A DNA stretch of 20,435 nt from an uncultured Oscillospiraceae bacterium (GTDB lineage Bacteria; Bacillota; Clostridia; Oscillospirales; Oscillospiraceae). The first letter of the stretch is position 1, and each line of letters starts with the position of its first letter. The notes beneath the pieces were generated by a model that was not told the DNA's origin, made no database searches, and was given only the letters and a program-made list of their open reading frames with translations. Shown here one piece after another: positions 6,509-14,499 of this stretch. The position numbers and the translations under genes are program-made. The stretch lies in contig CAJULZ010000044.1 in assembly GCA_910587205.1 (NCBI GenBank), positions 1 through 20,435 of the forward strand, in the 5' to 3' direction.

Positions 6509-8707
6509 ATGCCAACTGTGATTTCCCTGGACAAATGGAACTTTTTTAAGGATGTAAACGCTCTTAAAGGGGGCAGAAAGGGCGAGGAAGTCATCCTTCC
6601 CCACACCTGGAACGCCACCGACGGGCAGGACGGCGGCAACGACTACTACCGGGGAACCTGCTGGTACGCTCGGGGTATCCAAAAGCCGGAAGTCCCCGCC
6701 GGGGGTCGGGTGTATCTGGAATTTGACGGCGCGGCCCACACCTGTGAGGTATTTTTGGACATGGAAAAGGTGGCCCGCCATGAGGGGGGCTACTCCGCCT
6801 TCCGGGTGGATATCACCGAGTATTTGAAGCAGGGCGAGACGCTGCTCACCGTCAGTGTGGACAACAGCAGCAATCACGTCTATCCCCAGAGCGCCGACTT
6901 CACCTTCTACGGCGGGCTGTATCGGGGGGTAAAGCTGGTGGTGGTACCGGAGGCCCATTTTGACCTGGACTACTGCGGCGCCCCCGGCATCAGGGTCACC
7001 CCCGTCGTCACCGACCTGGAACGCAAGACCGTGGAGGTCACGGCGGAGGCGTGGGTGAAAAACGCCGTGCAGGTCACGTTTACCGTAGACGGGCAGGAAA
7101 AAGCCTCCCCCGTAAAGGACGGCCGCGCCCAGGCGGTGTTCACCTTGGAAAACGCTCGGCTGTGGGATGGACTGGACGACCCGTACCTCTATGCCGCCGC
7201 CGCAAAGCTGGACAACGGCGAAGCGGTATCCGCCCGCTTCGGCTGCCGGAAGTTTGAGACGGACCCCCAGCGCGGCTTCCTCCTCAACGGGCGCAGCTAC
7301 CCCCTGCGGGGGGTGTCCCGACATCAAGACCGGGAGGGACTGGGCAACGCCCTTACCTTGAAGGAACACGAGGAGGACATCGCCCTCATCCTGGAGATAG
7401 GGGCTAACACCGTCCGCCTGGCCCACTACCAGCACGCCCAGGAGTTCTACGACCTGTGTGACGAAAAGGGGCTTGTGGCGTGGGCGGAGATCCCCTACAT
7501 CACCATGCATATGCGGGATGGCCGGGCCAACACCTTGTCCCAGATGGAGGAGCTGGTGGTTCAGTGCTACAACCACCCCTCCATCGTGTGCTGGGGGCTG
7601 TCCAACGAGATCACCGCCGCCAGCGCTGTGGACGACGACCTGCTGGAAAACCACCGCCTGCTGAACGACCTGTGCCATCGGCTCGACCCCACCCGGCCCA
7701 CCACCATGGCCAATGTGTTCATGCTGGAGACGGACAGTCCCATCCTGGACATTCCCGACATCAACAGCTATAACCTGTATTTCGGCTGGTACTTAGGCGA
7801 ACTGGAGCAGACCGACGAGTTCTTCGACAGCTTCCACGCCAAGTACCCGGATAAGGTCATCGGCTTCTCGGAGTACGGCGCGGACGCCAACCCCCAGTAC
7901 CAGTCCGGGCACCCGGAGAAGGGGGACTACACCGAGAGTTACCAGTGCGTCTACCACGAGCATATGCTGCGCATGATCGGGGAGCGGCCCTGGCTGTGGG
8001 CCACCCATGTGTGGAATATGTTCGACTTCGCCGCCGATGGCCGGGACGAGGGGGGCAAACACGGCCAAAACCAGAAGGGGTTAGTCACCTTCGATCGGAA
8101 GCTGAAAAAGGACGCGTTTTATCTCTACAAAGCCTATTGGAGTAAGGAGCCCTTCGTCCACCTGTGCGGCAGCCGGTATGTGGACCGGGCGGAGGCCGTC
8201 ACCGAGATCAAGGCGTACTCCAACCAGCCCGCCGTCACCCTGTATGTGGATGGACACGAGGTGGAGACCCAGACCGGCGGGCCGGTGTTCCGCTTCCAGG
8301 TGCCCCTCACCGGGGAACACTCCATCGAGGCCCGGGCGGGGACGTGCAGCAGCGTAATCCTGATTCGCAAGGTGGACGCCCCCAACCCGGATTACATCTT
8401 CAACAAGGCCGGGGACGTGGTAAACTGGTTCGACAAGGAAGATCTGGACCTCGCCTGCTACTCCGTCCACGATACCCTGGGGGAGATCGCAAAGTGCCCC
8501 GAAGCCAACGCCATCGTGGAGAAAATGATGGCGTTGGCCGCCGCCAGCCGGGGGGACGTGGCCGCCAGCGTAAAGGACAACCCGGCGCTGAAGCGGATGA
8601 TGGCCCGGATGACCCTGCAAAGTCTGCTGAAGCAGGCGGGGGACGCGGTACCGGAAGCGGCGATTAAGCAGCTCAACGCGGCATTACAGCAGTTCAAGAA
8701 GGTGTGA
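6509..8707 (+). CDS. GH2 family glycosidase (beta-galactosidase/beta-glucuronidase-like)
   Basis: The protein has 732 aa and is predicted to remove a terminal beta-linked hexose or uronic acid. Domains in order: a sugar-binding jelly roll (about 25-150, with HTW, YYRGTCWY and FYGGLYRGV), an immunoglobulin-like domain (about 158-247), and a TIM barrel (about 255-555) opening with LRGVSRHQD. The acid/base is E367 in GLSNEI and the nucleophile is E455 in GFSEYGAD. A beta-sandwich follows (about 560-635), then an unusual, mostly helical tail of about 95 residues. There is no signal peptide. The ATG at 6509 has AAGGAGA 8 bases upstream; an ATG 39 bp earlier overlaps the operator and lacks a site. 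It is the first gene of a three-gene operon with the isomerase and rhamnosidase. Family is certain; galactosidase or glucuronidase specificity is open. Confidence 0.92.
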   Translation: MPTVISLDKWNFFKDVNALKGGRKGEEVILPHTWNATDGQDGGNDYYRGTCWYARGIQKPEVPAGGRVYLEFDGAAHTCEVFLDMEKVARHEGGYSAFRVDITEYLKQGETLLTVSVDNSSNHVYPQSADFTFYGGLYRGVKLVVVPEAHFDLDYCGAPGIRVTPVVTDLERKTVEVTAEAWVKNAVQVTFTVDGQEKASPVKDGRAQAVFTLENARLWDGLDDPYLYAAAAKLDNGEAVSARFGCRKFETDPQRGFLLNGRSYPLRGVSRHQDREGLGNALTLKEHEEDIALILEIGANTVRLAHYQHAQEFYDLCDEKGLVAWAEIPYITMHMRDGRANTLSQMEELVVQCYNHPSIVCWGLSNEITAASAVDDDLLENHRLLNDLCHRLDPTRPTTMANVFMLETDSPILDIPDINSYNLYFGWYLGELEQTDEFFDSFHAKYPDKVIGFSEYGADANPQYQSGHPEKGDYTESYQCVYHEHMLRMIGERPWLWATHVWNMFDFAADGRDEGGKHGQNQKGLVTFDRKLKKDAFYLYKAYWSKEPFVHLCGSRYVDRAEAVTEIKAYSNQPAVTLYVDGHEVETQTGGPVFRFQVPLTGEHSIEARAGTCSSVILIRKVDAPNPDYIFNKAGDVVNWFDKEDLDLACYSVHDTLGEIAKCPEANAIVEKMMALAAASRGDVAASVKDNPALKRMMARMTLQSLLKQAGDAVPEAAIKQLNAALQQFKKV

Positions 8708-8709
8708 CT

Positions 8710-9555
8710 ATGGTTAAGGCGGTACAGCAATTTATGCTGGGCACGGTGATGAACACCGAGGCCCAGGCGGCGGACACCATGGCAAAGATGAAGGCGGCGG
8801 GCTATGACGGCATCGAGCTTTGCGCGTTCATGCTCCATCCCACCGGGCTGATGGTGCGTCTGATGACAAAAGCCGCCGGTATGCCTGTGGGCCGGGGCGG
8901 GAAACTTCCCTGGCCCAAGCTGGTAAAGGACAGCGGATTGAAGGTGGTGTCCCTCCATTGCGACCTGGGCAGCGTGGAGCGGGACCCGGCAGCCGTTGCA
9001 AAGGAGGCCATAGACTTTGGCGCGGACAAGGTGGTCATCACCGGGATGTACCGCTTCCCCTACGGGGAGGCAGAGGCCATAAAACAGTTGGCGGCGCGGC
9101 TGAACAAGGCGGGGGCGGCGCTGAACCAGGAGGGCGTCTCCTTGCTCTACCACAACCACAACTGTGAGTTTTTACGACTGGATAAAAATACGAATGGTTA
9201 TGGAACTCTTCTGGCGGAGACCAACCCGGAGTATGTCAACTTTGAGTTTGACAGCTATTGGTGCGCCGAGTGCGGGGTGGACCCGCTGGCGGTGATGGAC
9301 GCACTGGGGCCGCGGATGAAGCTATGGCACATCAACGACCGGGGCTCCCGGCAGACGGGGGCCTGCATGACCCCCATTCTCAAAAGCGACAGCATGGAGC
9401 TGGGGACGGGCTCCATGCCGCTGGACGCCCTGTGTGAGAAGGCGAAGGCCGCCGGGGTGGAGGCGGTAATCCTGGAAAGCCACCGCAACTGGATCGACAA
9501 GAGCCCAATCAAGAGTTTTGAGCTCAGCGCCAAGTACCTGAATGAAAAGTTTTAA
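8710..9555 (+). CDS. Sugar isomerase/epimerase-like TIM-barrel protein (xylose isomerase-like, AP endonuclease family 2)
   Basis: The protein has 281 aa, standard for the family, and is predicted to be a cytoplasmic metal-dependent enzyme acting on a free or modified sugar. Barrel motifs run in order: GYDGIEL (31-37), SLHCD (81-85), YHNHNCEF (147-154), FEFDSYW (178-184), LWHIND (205-210) and VILESHRNW (253-261). E153, D181, H207 and E256 are the likely metal ligands. The ATG at 8710 lies 2 bp after the GH2 stop with AGAAGG as binding site; a GTG at 8704 overlapping the GH2 stop is possible but less well placed. Tight coupling to GH2 and to the downstream rhamnosidase suggests it processes a sugar those enzymes release, or a modified glycoside. 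Family members include epimerases, isomerases and 3-keto-sugar enzymes, so the reaction is not assigned. Confidence 0.88.
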   Translation: MVKAVQQFMLGTVMNTEAQAADTMAKMKAAGYDGIELCAFMLHPTGLMVRLMTKAAGMPVGRGGKLPWPKLVKDSGLKVVSLHCDLGSVERDPAAVAKEAIDFGADKVVITGMYRFPYGEAEAIKQLAARLNKAGAALNQEGVSLLYHNHNCEFLRLDKNTNGYGTLLAETNPEYVNFEFDSYWCAECGVDPLAVMDALGPRMKLWHINDRGSRQTGACMTPILKSDSMELGTGSMPLDALCEKAKAAGVEAVILESHRNWIDKSPIKSFELSAKYLNEKF

Positions 9556-9559
9556 TGGC

Positions 9560-9587
9560 GTTCTCCGCCGCCGGAGGGGCGGAGAAC
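9560..9587 (+). other. Intergenic hairpin between isomerase and rhamnosidase genes
   Basis: A perfect 10-bp stem, GTTCTCCGCC (9560-9569) with GGCGGAGAAC (9578-9587), has an 8-nt loop. It starts 4 bp after the isomerase stop and ends 24 bp before the rhamnosidase ATG. No T-run follows, so an mRNA processing or stability element, or a weak attenuator, is likelier than a full terminator. Confidence 0.5.
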
Positions 9588-9611
9588 ATGAATTCAACGG
9601 GGAGGAGAGCC

Positions 9612-11831
9612 ATGTACGAACAATTGAGAGACTGCTTTATCCAGGCGGACCGGCCCTTCATAGAGGGCGCGGTGGACGTGTTTGAACAGCGGTTTACCGC
9701 AGCGGACGTGAAAAACGCCCGCCTGGACATCACCGCCCTGGGCGTGTACGAGGCGGAGCTGAACGGTCAAAGGGTGGGGGACATCCTGTTCGCCCCCGGT
9801 TACACCTACTACCACCGCCAGCTCCAGGCCCAGAGCTACGATGTGACGGAGCTGCTCACTGAGGGGGAAAATGTCCTGCGGGTGTACCTGGGCCAGGGCT
9901 GGTACTGCGGGCGGTACACCTTCGACAACAAGTGCCGGACCTACGGGGAACACTCCGCCGTGTCCTGGGTGCTGACGGCGGACGGCGTGCCTGTTGCCAA
10001 CAGCCGGGGAAGCGTGACCATGCTGGAGAGCCCCTATCAGTACGCAGGTCTGTACGATGGGGAGATTTACCGCGCGGGGCCGCTGAAGCCCACTGGGGCC
10101 AAGCCCGTGCCCTATACGGGTAAGGTGCCGGAGACCATTGAGGCGGGTATCCTTTACACCAAAGCGCAGGAGGAAATGCCGGTAAAATCCGCCGTGAAAC
10201 AGGGGGAAGTGACTATCCTGGACTTCGGTCAGAACTTTGCCGGTTTCATCGAGATCAACCCGGCGTACATGGAGGGGGACACGCTCAAACTGCGCCATGG
10301 GGAGATTTTGAACGCCGACGGCAGCCTGTACACAGCCAACCTGCGGAATGCCAAGGCGGAGCTTGTATACCATAAAGGGGACGAGACCGCGAAATACCGC
10401 CCCCGATTTACCTTCATGGGGTTCCGATACGCGGAGCTGTCCGGTGTGGAGTATGTCCCCGGCCTGCTCACCGCCCGGGCCATCCACAGCGAGATGGCCC
10501 GCACCGGCTTTTTCACCTGCGCTAACGAGAAGGTGGACCGGCTCTACCACAACCAGGTGTGGGGCCAGCGGAGCAATTATCTGGAGGTCCCCACCGACTG
10601 CCCCCAGCGGGACGAGCGGATGGGTTACACCGGGGACGGCCATGTGTTCGCCCGCACCGGGGCCTATAACTACGACACCGAGGCGTTTTTGGCCAAGTTC
10701 CTCAAGGACATCCGCTATACCCAGCTGGACAATTCCGAGGGCTATGTGGCCCCGGTGGTGCCCGCCCGCGGGCCCGAGGGGGTGGGCTTCATGTCCATGC
10801 TGGGCTGGGGGAACGCGGTAACTATCCTGCCTTGGATGATGCGGGAACAGTTCGGCACGGACCGCTATTTGAAAGAACAGTACGACAGTATGCAGCGCCA
10901 CGTGGAATGCGAGATCCGGCACATGGGCAAGGGCCTCATGGGTAAAAAGGATCTGTGGATGGGCCCCAGCCTGGGGGACTGGCTGGCCCCGGGCAGGGAC
11001 GTGAAGTACATGGCCATGCACAACGGTCCGGTGTCCAACGCCTTCATCGTCAACGATCTGCGCATTCTGTCCCAGGCTGCCGGACTGCTGGGGCGGGCGG
11101 AGGAGGAAGCCCGGTACGCCGCTCAGCGGGAGAAAACCACCGCCGCCTACCTCAAGGCGTTTGTCAGGAAAGACGGCGCCATGAGGGACGACTACCAGGG
11201 GGCCTACGTGATGGCCCTGCAAATGGTAATCCCGGCGGGGGCGCTGTGGGACGCCTGCTTCGCCAAACTGGTGGGCAAGCTGCGCTCGGAGGGGATGCAG
11301 ACCGGCTTCTTTGCCACCCAGCATCTGCTGCCCCTGCTGGCTGACCACGGGGAGGCGGGACTTGCCTTCGACCTGCTGCTCAGCGAGCAGTGCCCCGGCT
11401 GGCTCTACCAGGTGAACTGCGGGGCCACCACCACCTGGGAACGGTGGGACGCCCTGCGCCCTGATGGCACGGTGAACGAGGACAAAATGTCCGGGGACAA
11501 TATGGTGTCCTTCAACCACTACTCCTTCGGCAGCGTAGGAGAGTTCTACTATCGTTATATTCTGGGCATCAAGCCCTTGGAACCGGGGTATGCCAAAATC
11601 GCCCTGCGGCCCTTTGTGGACGCTCGGCTATGTTCCGTGGAAGGGCGCTTCCACAGCCGCGCCGGTGAGATCAAATCAGCGTGGCGCACAGATGGGAACA
11701 CGGCGACAGTGCGCGTTACTGTGCCCGCGCCCACGGCCCTTACCCTGCCGGACGGCACGGTGCGCGAGCTGGAGCCAGGGAGCTATGCGTTTGAGAATGT
11801 ACGTATTTGCCCGGATCCGGAACTGGGATAA
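9612..11831 (+). CDS. GH78 alpha-L-rhamnosidase
   Basis: The protein has 739 aa and is predicted to release terminal alpha-L-rhamnose by inversion. The N-terminal part (about 5-165) is the rhamnosidase accessory beta-domain (ALGVYEAELNG, APGYTYYHRQLQ, GQGWYCGRY). Residues about 190-295 form the concanavalin-like domain (LDFGQNFAG, LRHGEIL). The (alpha/alpha)6 barrel begins near 300. The acidic GH78 signature DCPQRDERMGYTGD spans 329-342, and TTTWERWD and NHYSFGSVGEF follow later. The C-terminal beta-domain ends the protein. There is no signal peptide. The ATG at 9612 follows GGGAGGAGAG; earlier in-frame codons would read through the intergenic hairpin. It is the last gene of the GH2-isomerase-GH78 operon and ends about 70 bp before a strong terminator. 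It points to rhamnosylated substrates such as flavonoid rutinosides, saponins or pectin fragments. Confidence 0.94.
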   Translation: MYEQLRDCFIQADRPFIEGAVDVFEQRFTAADVKNARLDITALGVYEAELNGQRVGDILFAPGYTYYHRQLQAQSYDVTELLTEGENVLRVYLGQGWYCGRYTFDNKCRTYGEHSAVSWVLTADGVPVANSRGSVTMLESPYQYAGLYDGEIYRAGPLKPTGAKPVPYTGKVPETIEAGILYTKAQEEMPVKSAVKQGEVTILDFGQNFAGFIEINPAYMEGDTLKLRHGEILNADGSLYTANLRNAKAELVYHKGDETAKYRPRFTFMGFRYAELSGVEYVPGLLTARAIHSEMARTGFFTCANEKVDRLYHNQVWGQRSNYLEVPTDCPQRDERMGYTGDGHVFARTGAYNYDTEAFLAKFLKDIRYTQLDNSEGYVAPVVPARGPEGVGFMSMLGWGNAVTILPWMMREQFGTDRYLKEQYDSMQRHVECEIRHMGKGLMGKKDLWMGPSLGDWLAPGRDVKYMAMHNGPVSNAFIVNDLRILSQAAGLLGRAEEEARYAAQREKTTAAYLKAFVRKDGAMRDDYQGAYVMALQMVIPAGALWDACFAKLVGKLRSEGMQTGFFATQHLLPLLADHGEAGLAFDLLLSEQCPGWLYQVNCGATTTWERWDALRPDGTVNEDKMSGDNMVSFNHYSFGSVGEFYYRYILGIKPLEPGYAKIALRPFVDARLCSVEGRFHSRAGEIKSAWRTDGNTATVRVTVPAPTALTLPDGTVRELEPGSYAFENVRICPDPELG

Positions 11832-11900
11832 AAGGAGAAAACAGATTCCTTGGGGTGCGCCGCAGCGGCGTTTGTATCGCTTGAGTTCTTCACGAAATAA

Positions 11901-11947
11901 AAAGCACACTTCAGTCAGCGGCTTTCCCGCTGGCTGAAGTGTGCTTT
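11901..11947. terminator. Strong bidirectional terminator after the rhamnosidase gene
   Basis: A 21-bp stem (11901-11921 with 11927-11947) contains a single G.T pair and a CTTTC loop. Its AAAG/CTTT foot gives T-rich exits on both strands. It separates the plus-strand GH2-GH78 operon from the minus-strand SLH-flavodoxin/cupin unit and can serve both. The rest of 11832-12003 shows no gene. Confidence 0.85.
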
Positions 11948-12003
11948 GCCGTCTTGACCACATGCCCGGCATAGGCAGGCACAGGAACAATTTTGCCTCC
12001 CCT

Positions 12004-12268
12004 TCAGGGCAGCTTCTCGTATTGGGCGGCCTCCACCGGCTCGCACCACTGGGTGGAGCATTCCTCGCCGGGGACCTCAAAGGCCACATGGGAAAACCAG
12101 CTGTCCTTCGCCGCACCGTGCCAGTGCTTCGCCCCAGCGGGAATCGTCACCACATCGCCGGGGTCCAGCGCCCGGGCCTCCTGCCCCCACTCCTGATACC
12201 AGCCCCGGCCATTGGTGCACAGCAGAATCTGCCCGCCGTCTGTTTTACCATGGTGATTTCCCCCCGTC
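12004..12268 (-). pseudogene. 3' remnant of a cupin-domain gene
   Basis: The minus strand encodes about 88 residues of a cupin C-terminal half: GGQILLCTNGRGWYQEWG, then LDPGDVVTIPAGAKHWHG, then WFSHVAFEVPGE, ending at a TGA (12006-12004). The frame is open upstream into the flavodoxin gene but has no ATG, GTG or TTG there, and the N-terminal half of the fold is missing. It is therefore a truncated gene whose 5' end was lost at or near the end of the SLH-flavodoxin gene. Cupins of this type often sit beside flavodoxin and carboxymuconolactone decarboxylase-like genes in Clostridia (established knowledge), which suggests both derive from one redox cluster. Confidence 0.75.
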
Positions 12269-13739
12269 AGTCTATGGACAGGGTGACGCTCACGCTGCCG
12301 CCGCCCAAAATGTCCCGCAACTCCTGGGCAGTCACGTCATTGATTTTGCCCAGCCGGGTAAAGTTCCAGGAGTTGGTATCATAGTAGATGACAAACTGGT
12401 TTCCCTGATAGAGGATGAGATCCCCGGCCTGGGTGGTGATTTGTTCATTGTTGGTGGGCAGGCTTCGGCCCAGGGGACCCACCTTCTCAAAATTGCCGTA
12501 GTCGTGCATCTGGATGGTGACGGGGCCCTCAGCCAGCAGCTCACGCAGGGCTTGGGCGGAGGGGTTGTCCGCCAGGGCCGCGGTGAGGACGGCGCCGTTG
12601 ACGGTGATCTTTGCCATACCGCTTTCTCCTTCCTGCGGGCCGGTTCCGCCGCTCTCGAGCAGATCCAGGCTGTCCACCCAGTCCTTCACCGCTTCCCGGG
12701 ACGCGCCCTCGCCAAACCGCCGGCCGCTCCGCCACCGGGCTTGGGGCGCCAGGGCGTTGAGCGCACCCTCGCTGCCGTCGATGCCGCTGCCCCCCGAGGT
12801 GCAGAAGGGTATCACCGTCTTGCCGCTCAGGTCGTAACGCTCCAAAAAGGTGCTGATGATCTTGGGGGCCTGCCCGTGCCAGATGGGATAGCCCAGAAAC
12901 ACCACGTCGTACCGGGCCATGTCCTCCACCCCGCCGTCAATGGCGGGGCGGGCGGTGGGGTCGTTCTGCTCCCGGTTGGCCCGGCTGGTGTCGTCGCGGT
13001 AATTGAGGTCGGCTGCGGTATAAGGCTGTTCCGACACGATTTCAAACAGATCCGCCCCCAGGATATCCGCGATGTGCTCCGCCACACCCTGGGTGTTGTG
13101 AGTGGCGGAGAAATAGGCCACTAAGAGCCGGTCCATGCGGGGGGAGGCCATCAGCGCCCCGTAGTTCATCACCGCCGCTGCGGCCTGGGCCCGGGTGACG
13201 GGCACAGAGCTGCCCTCATAGCCGGGAATACCGCCGGTCACGGGCTGGTTGGTACACCGCTGGAAAATCAGGTCCAGCTGCTCCTGGGTGATGGGGTCGT
13301 GGGTACCGAAGCGGCCGTCGCCGTAGCCGCCCACCAGCTTGTCGCCGGCCGCCCAGCGGATGGCCTCGGTGTACCACTGGCCCTCCGGCACGTCGGCGAA
13401 CTGCATGAGGTAGTTCACCACCGGCCCCCCAACCTGCCGCCACAGGATAGTGACCAGCATAGCCCGGGTGAGAGTTCCCTCCGGCTCGAAGCGGCCCTCC
13501 CCCACTCCGTTCATCAGCTCATGGGACCGAACGTAGTCTACCGCTTCCGCGTACCAAGCCTTGGCGTCCACGTCGGTAAAGCCGCCGGCCGGGGCCCAGA
13601 GGCTAACAGGGGTCTGAGGCAGGCTGGCGGAACCGACGGGGGATTCTGCGCTCCCCTGGGCGGCGCAGGCCGGGAGGGACAGGGCCAGGCCAATCATCAG
13701 CGTCAGCAAAACGGCTGTAGGGCGCGTCAATTTTTTCAC
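12267..13739 (-). CDS. Exported SLH-domain protein with flavodoxin and cyclophilin-like domains
   Basis: The protein has 490 aa. It starts with a signal sequence (VKKLTRP then a hydrophobic run) ending LSLPACAAQ, so cleavage by signal peptidase I or lipid attachment at C25 are both possible. Two S-layer homology repeats follow (about 53-105 and 112-163: FTDVDAKAWYAEAV, FADVPEGQWYTEAI) and a partial third (about 177-196). Residues about 202-358 are a flavodoxin: FMN phosphate-binding loop YFSATHNTQ, then VVFLGYPIWHG, then VIPFCTSGGSG. Residues about 376-489 are a cyclophilin-like fold domain (LPTNNEQITTQAGDLILYQGNQFVIYYD, given in part). The GTG at 13739 has AAGGAG upstream; an ATG at 13901 has no site and would place the signal sequence inside the protein. 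It likely acts as a cell-wall-bound redox protein; the partner is unknown. The gene is intact, with a cupin remnant directly downstream. Confidence 0.85.
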   Translation of the reverse strand: MKKLTRPTAVLLTLMIGLALSLPACAAQGSAESPVGSASLPQTPVSLWAPAGGFTDVDAKAWYAEAVDYVRSHELMNGVGEGRFEPEGTLTRAMLVTILWRQVGGPVVNYLMQFADVPEGQWYTEAIRWAAGDKLVGGYGDGRFGTHDPITQEQLDLIFQRCTNQPVTGGIPGYEGSSVPVTRAQAAAAVMNYGALMASPRMDRLLVAYFSATHNTQGVAEHIADILGADLFEIVSEQPYTAADLNYRDDTSRANREQNDPTARPAIDGGVEDMARYDVVFLGYPIWHGQAPKIISTFLERYDLSGKTVIPFCTSGGSGIDGSEGALNALAPQARWRSGRRFGEGASREAVKDWVDSLDLLESGGTGPQEGESGMAKITVNGAVLTAALADNPSAQALRELLAEGPVTIQMHDYGNFEKVGPLGRSLPTNNEQITTQAGDLILYQGNQFVIYYDTNSWNFTRLGKINDVTAQELRDILGGGSVSVTLSID

Positions 13740-13776
13740 GGGTCGTTCACTCCTTGCTGGTTTGTGGAATGGTATT

Positions 13777-13805
13777 ATCTTAGCACCGACCTCGTCCGTT
13801 GTAAA
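13777..13805 (-). promoter_or_regulatory. Promoter of the SLH-flavodoxin gene
   Basis: On the minus strand TTTACA (13805-13800) and TAAGAT (13782-13777) are 17 bp apart, upstream of the AAGGAG site and GTG start at 13739. Confidence 0.55.
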
Positions 13806-14052
13806 ATGCTTTGTTTCTATTGTTTGCCATGCCCCAGCAGCATGGCAGGCTGTATGCGAAGGGCATGCAACTGTTTCGTGGAGCGGGCAGGGGAACCGCA
13901 CAATATAGCCGATATACTTCTGATTTGGGGAGCAGCTTGTTTAGAACCGGCCATGTCCGGTGTTCCTTTCCCTATGGAAGTGACATGAGGGGCAGCCCCT
14001 TCCTGAATTTATGGTGCTTTCCGGTCCATTGCTTCCGCCGGATGAGCCGCCC
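13806..14052. other. Non-coding gap, no recognisable gene
   Basis: I found no coding region with a ribosome binding site or family resemblance here. Only short dyads are visible, for example GCCATG...CATGGC near 13828 and ACCGG...CCGGT near 13947. The gap separates the SLH-flavodoxin gene from the degenerate acylation cluster and may itself be a deletion scar. Confidence 0.5.
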
Positions 14053-14482
14053 TCAATACCGAAAAACCCGCCCCAGCAGCGCCGACCACAGGTTAATCTC
14101 ACAGCCGTCCCCGTCCCGGTACAGGGGATACGCCTCCGCGGGGACGTATACCTTCACCTGAGCAGCGCCGTCAAAAGTGCGCTCCGTAATGCGGCACAGC
14201 CGCCGGGTGTGCTCCAGCATAGCGCTGGCGCCCACAGCGGCGTACAGGCCGAAGGGGCACACGGTATACTCATACCCATACTGGGCCAGGGTACGCTCTA
14301 AAAGGCCCGTGTCCACCCCGAAGGCGACGTTGCTTCCCCCCACCAGGATAAGCCGCTTCCCCGGGCTGTCCCTCAGACGGCGGTACAGGGCGGGAAGCTG
14401 GGCGCTGATAGCAGAAGGGCAGGGACCGCCCTGCCCCCAGCAGCGATGCAGGCACAATGGCCAGCAGGAGCAGGGCCATCAT
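14053..14482 (-). pseudogene. SGNH-hydrolase-like protein, frameshifted and shortened
   Basis: Translation from the ATG at 14482 gives a membrane-anchor start (MMALLLLAIVPASLLGA), then continuity is lost near 14435. In another frame it resumes with RLRDSPGKRLILVGGSNVAFGVDTGLLERTL, where GGSN is the SGNH block I with the likely catalytic serine. The product ends after about 140 residues, far short of the family's usual 300 or more, and no block V (D-x-x-H) is visible, so the 3' half is probably deleted. No stop codon separates it from the upstream SGNH/LRR remnant. Membrane-anchored SGNH proteins of this kind accompany MBOAT acyltransferases in surface O-acylation systems. Confidence 0.6.
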
Positions 14483-14499
14483 GGTTTGAATGATACGCC

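Noticed and set aside
8710..9555. Possible C-glycoside deglycosylation system (sugar-isomerase-like subunit of the DgpB/DgpC type)
   Set aside because: The required small partner protein (DUF6379-like) and the oxidoreductase are not in the window; a TIM-barrel protein alone does not support it.
13811..14161. Plus-strand 116-aa open frame in the gap after the SLH-flavodoxin gene
   Set aside because: It has no ribosome binding site or family motif, and it overlaps the SGNH remnant on the other strand.
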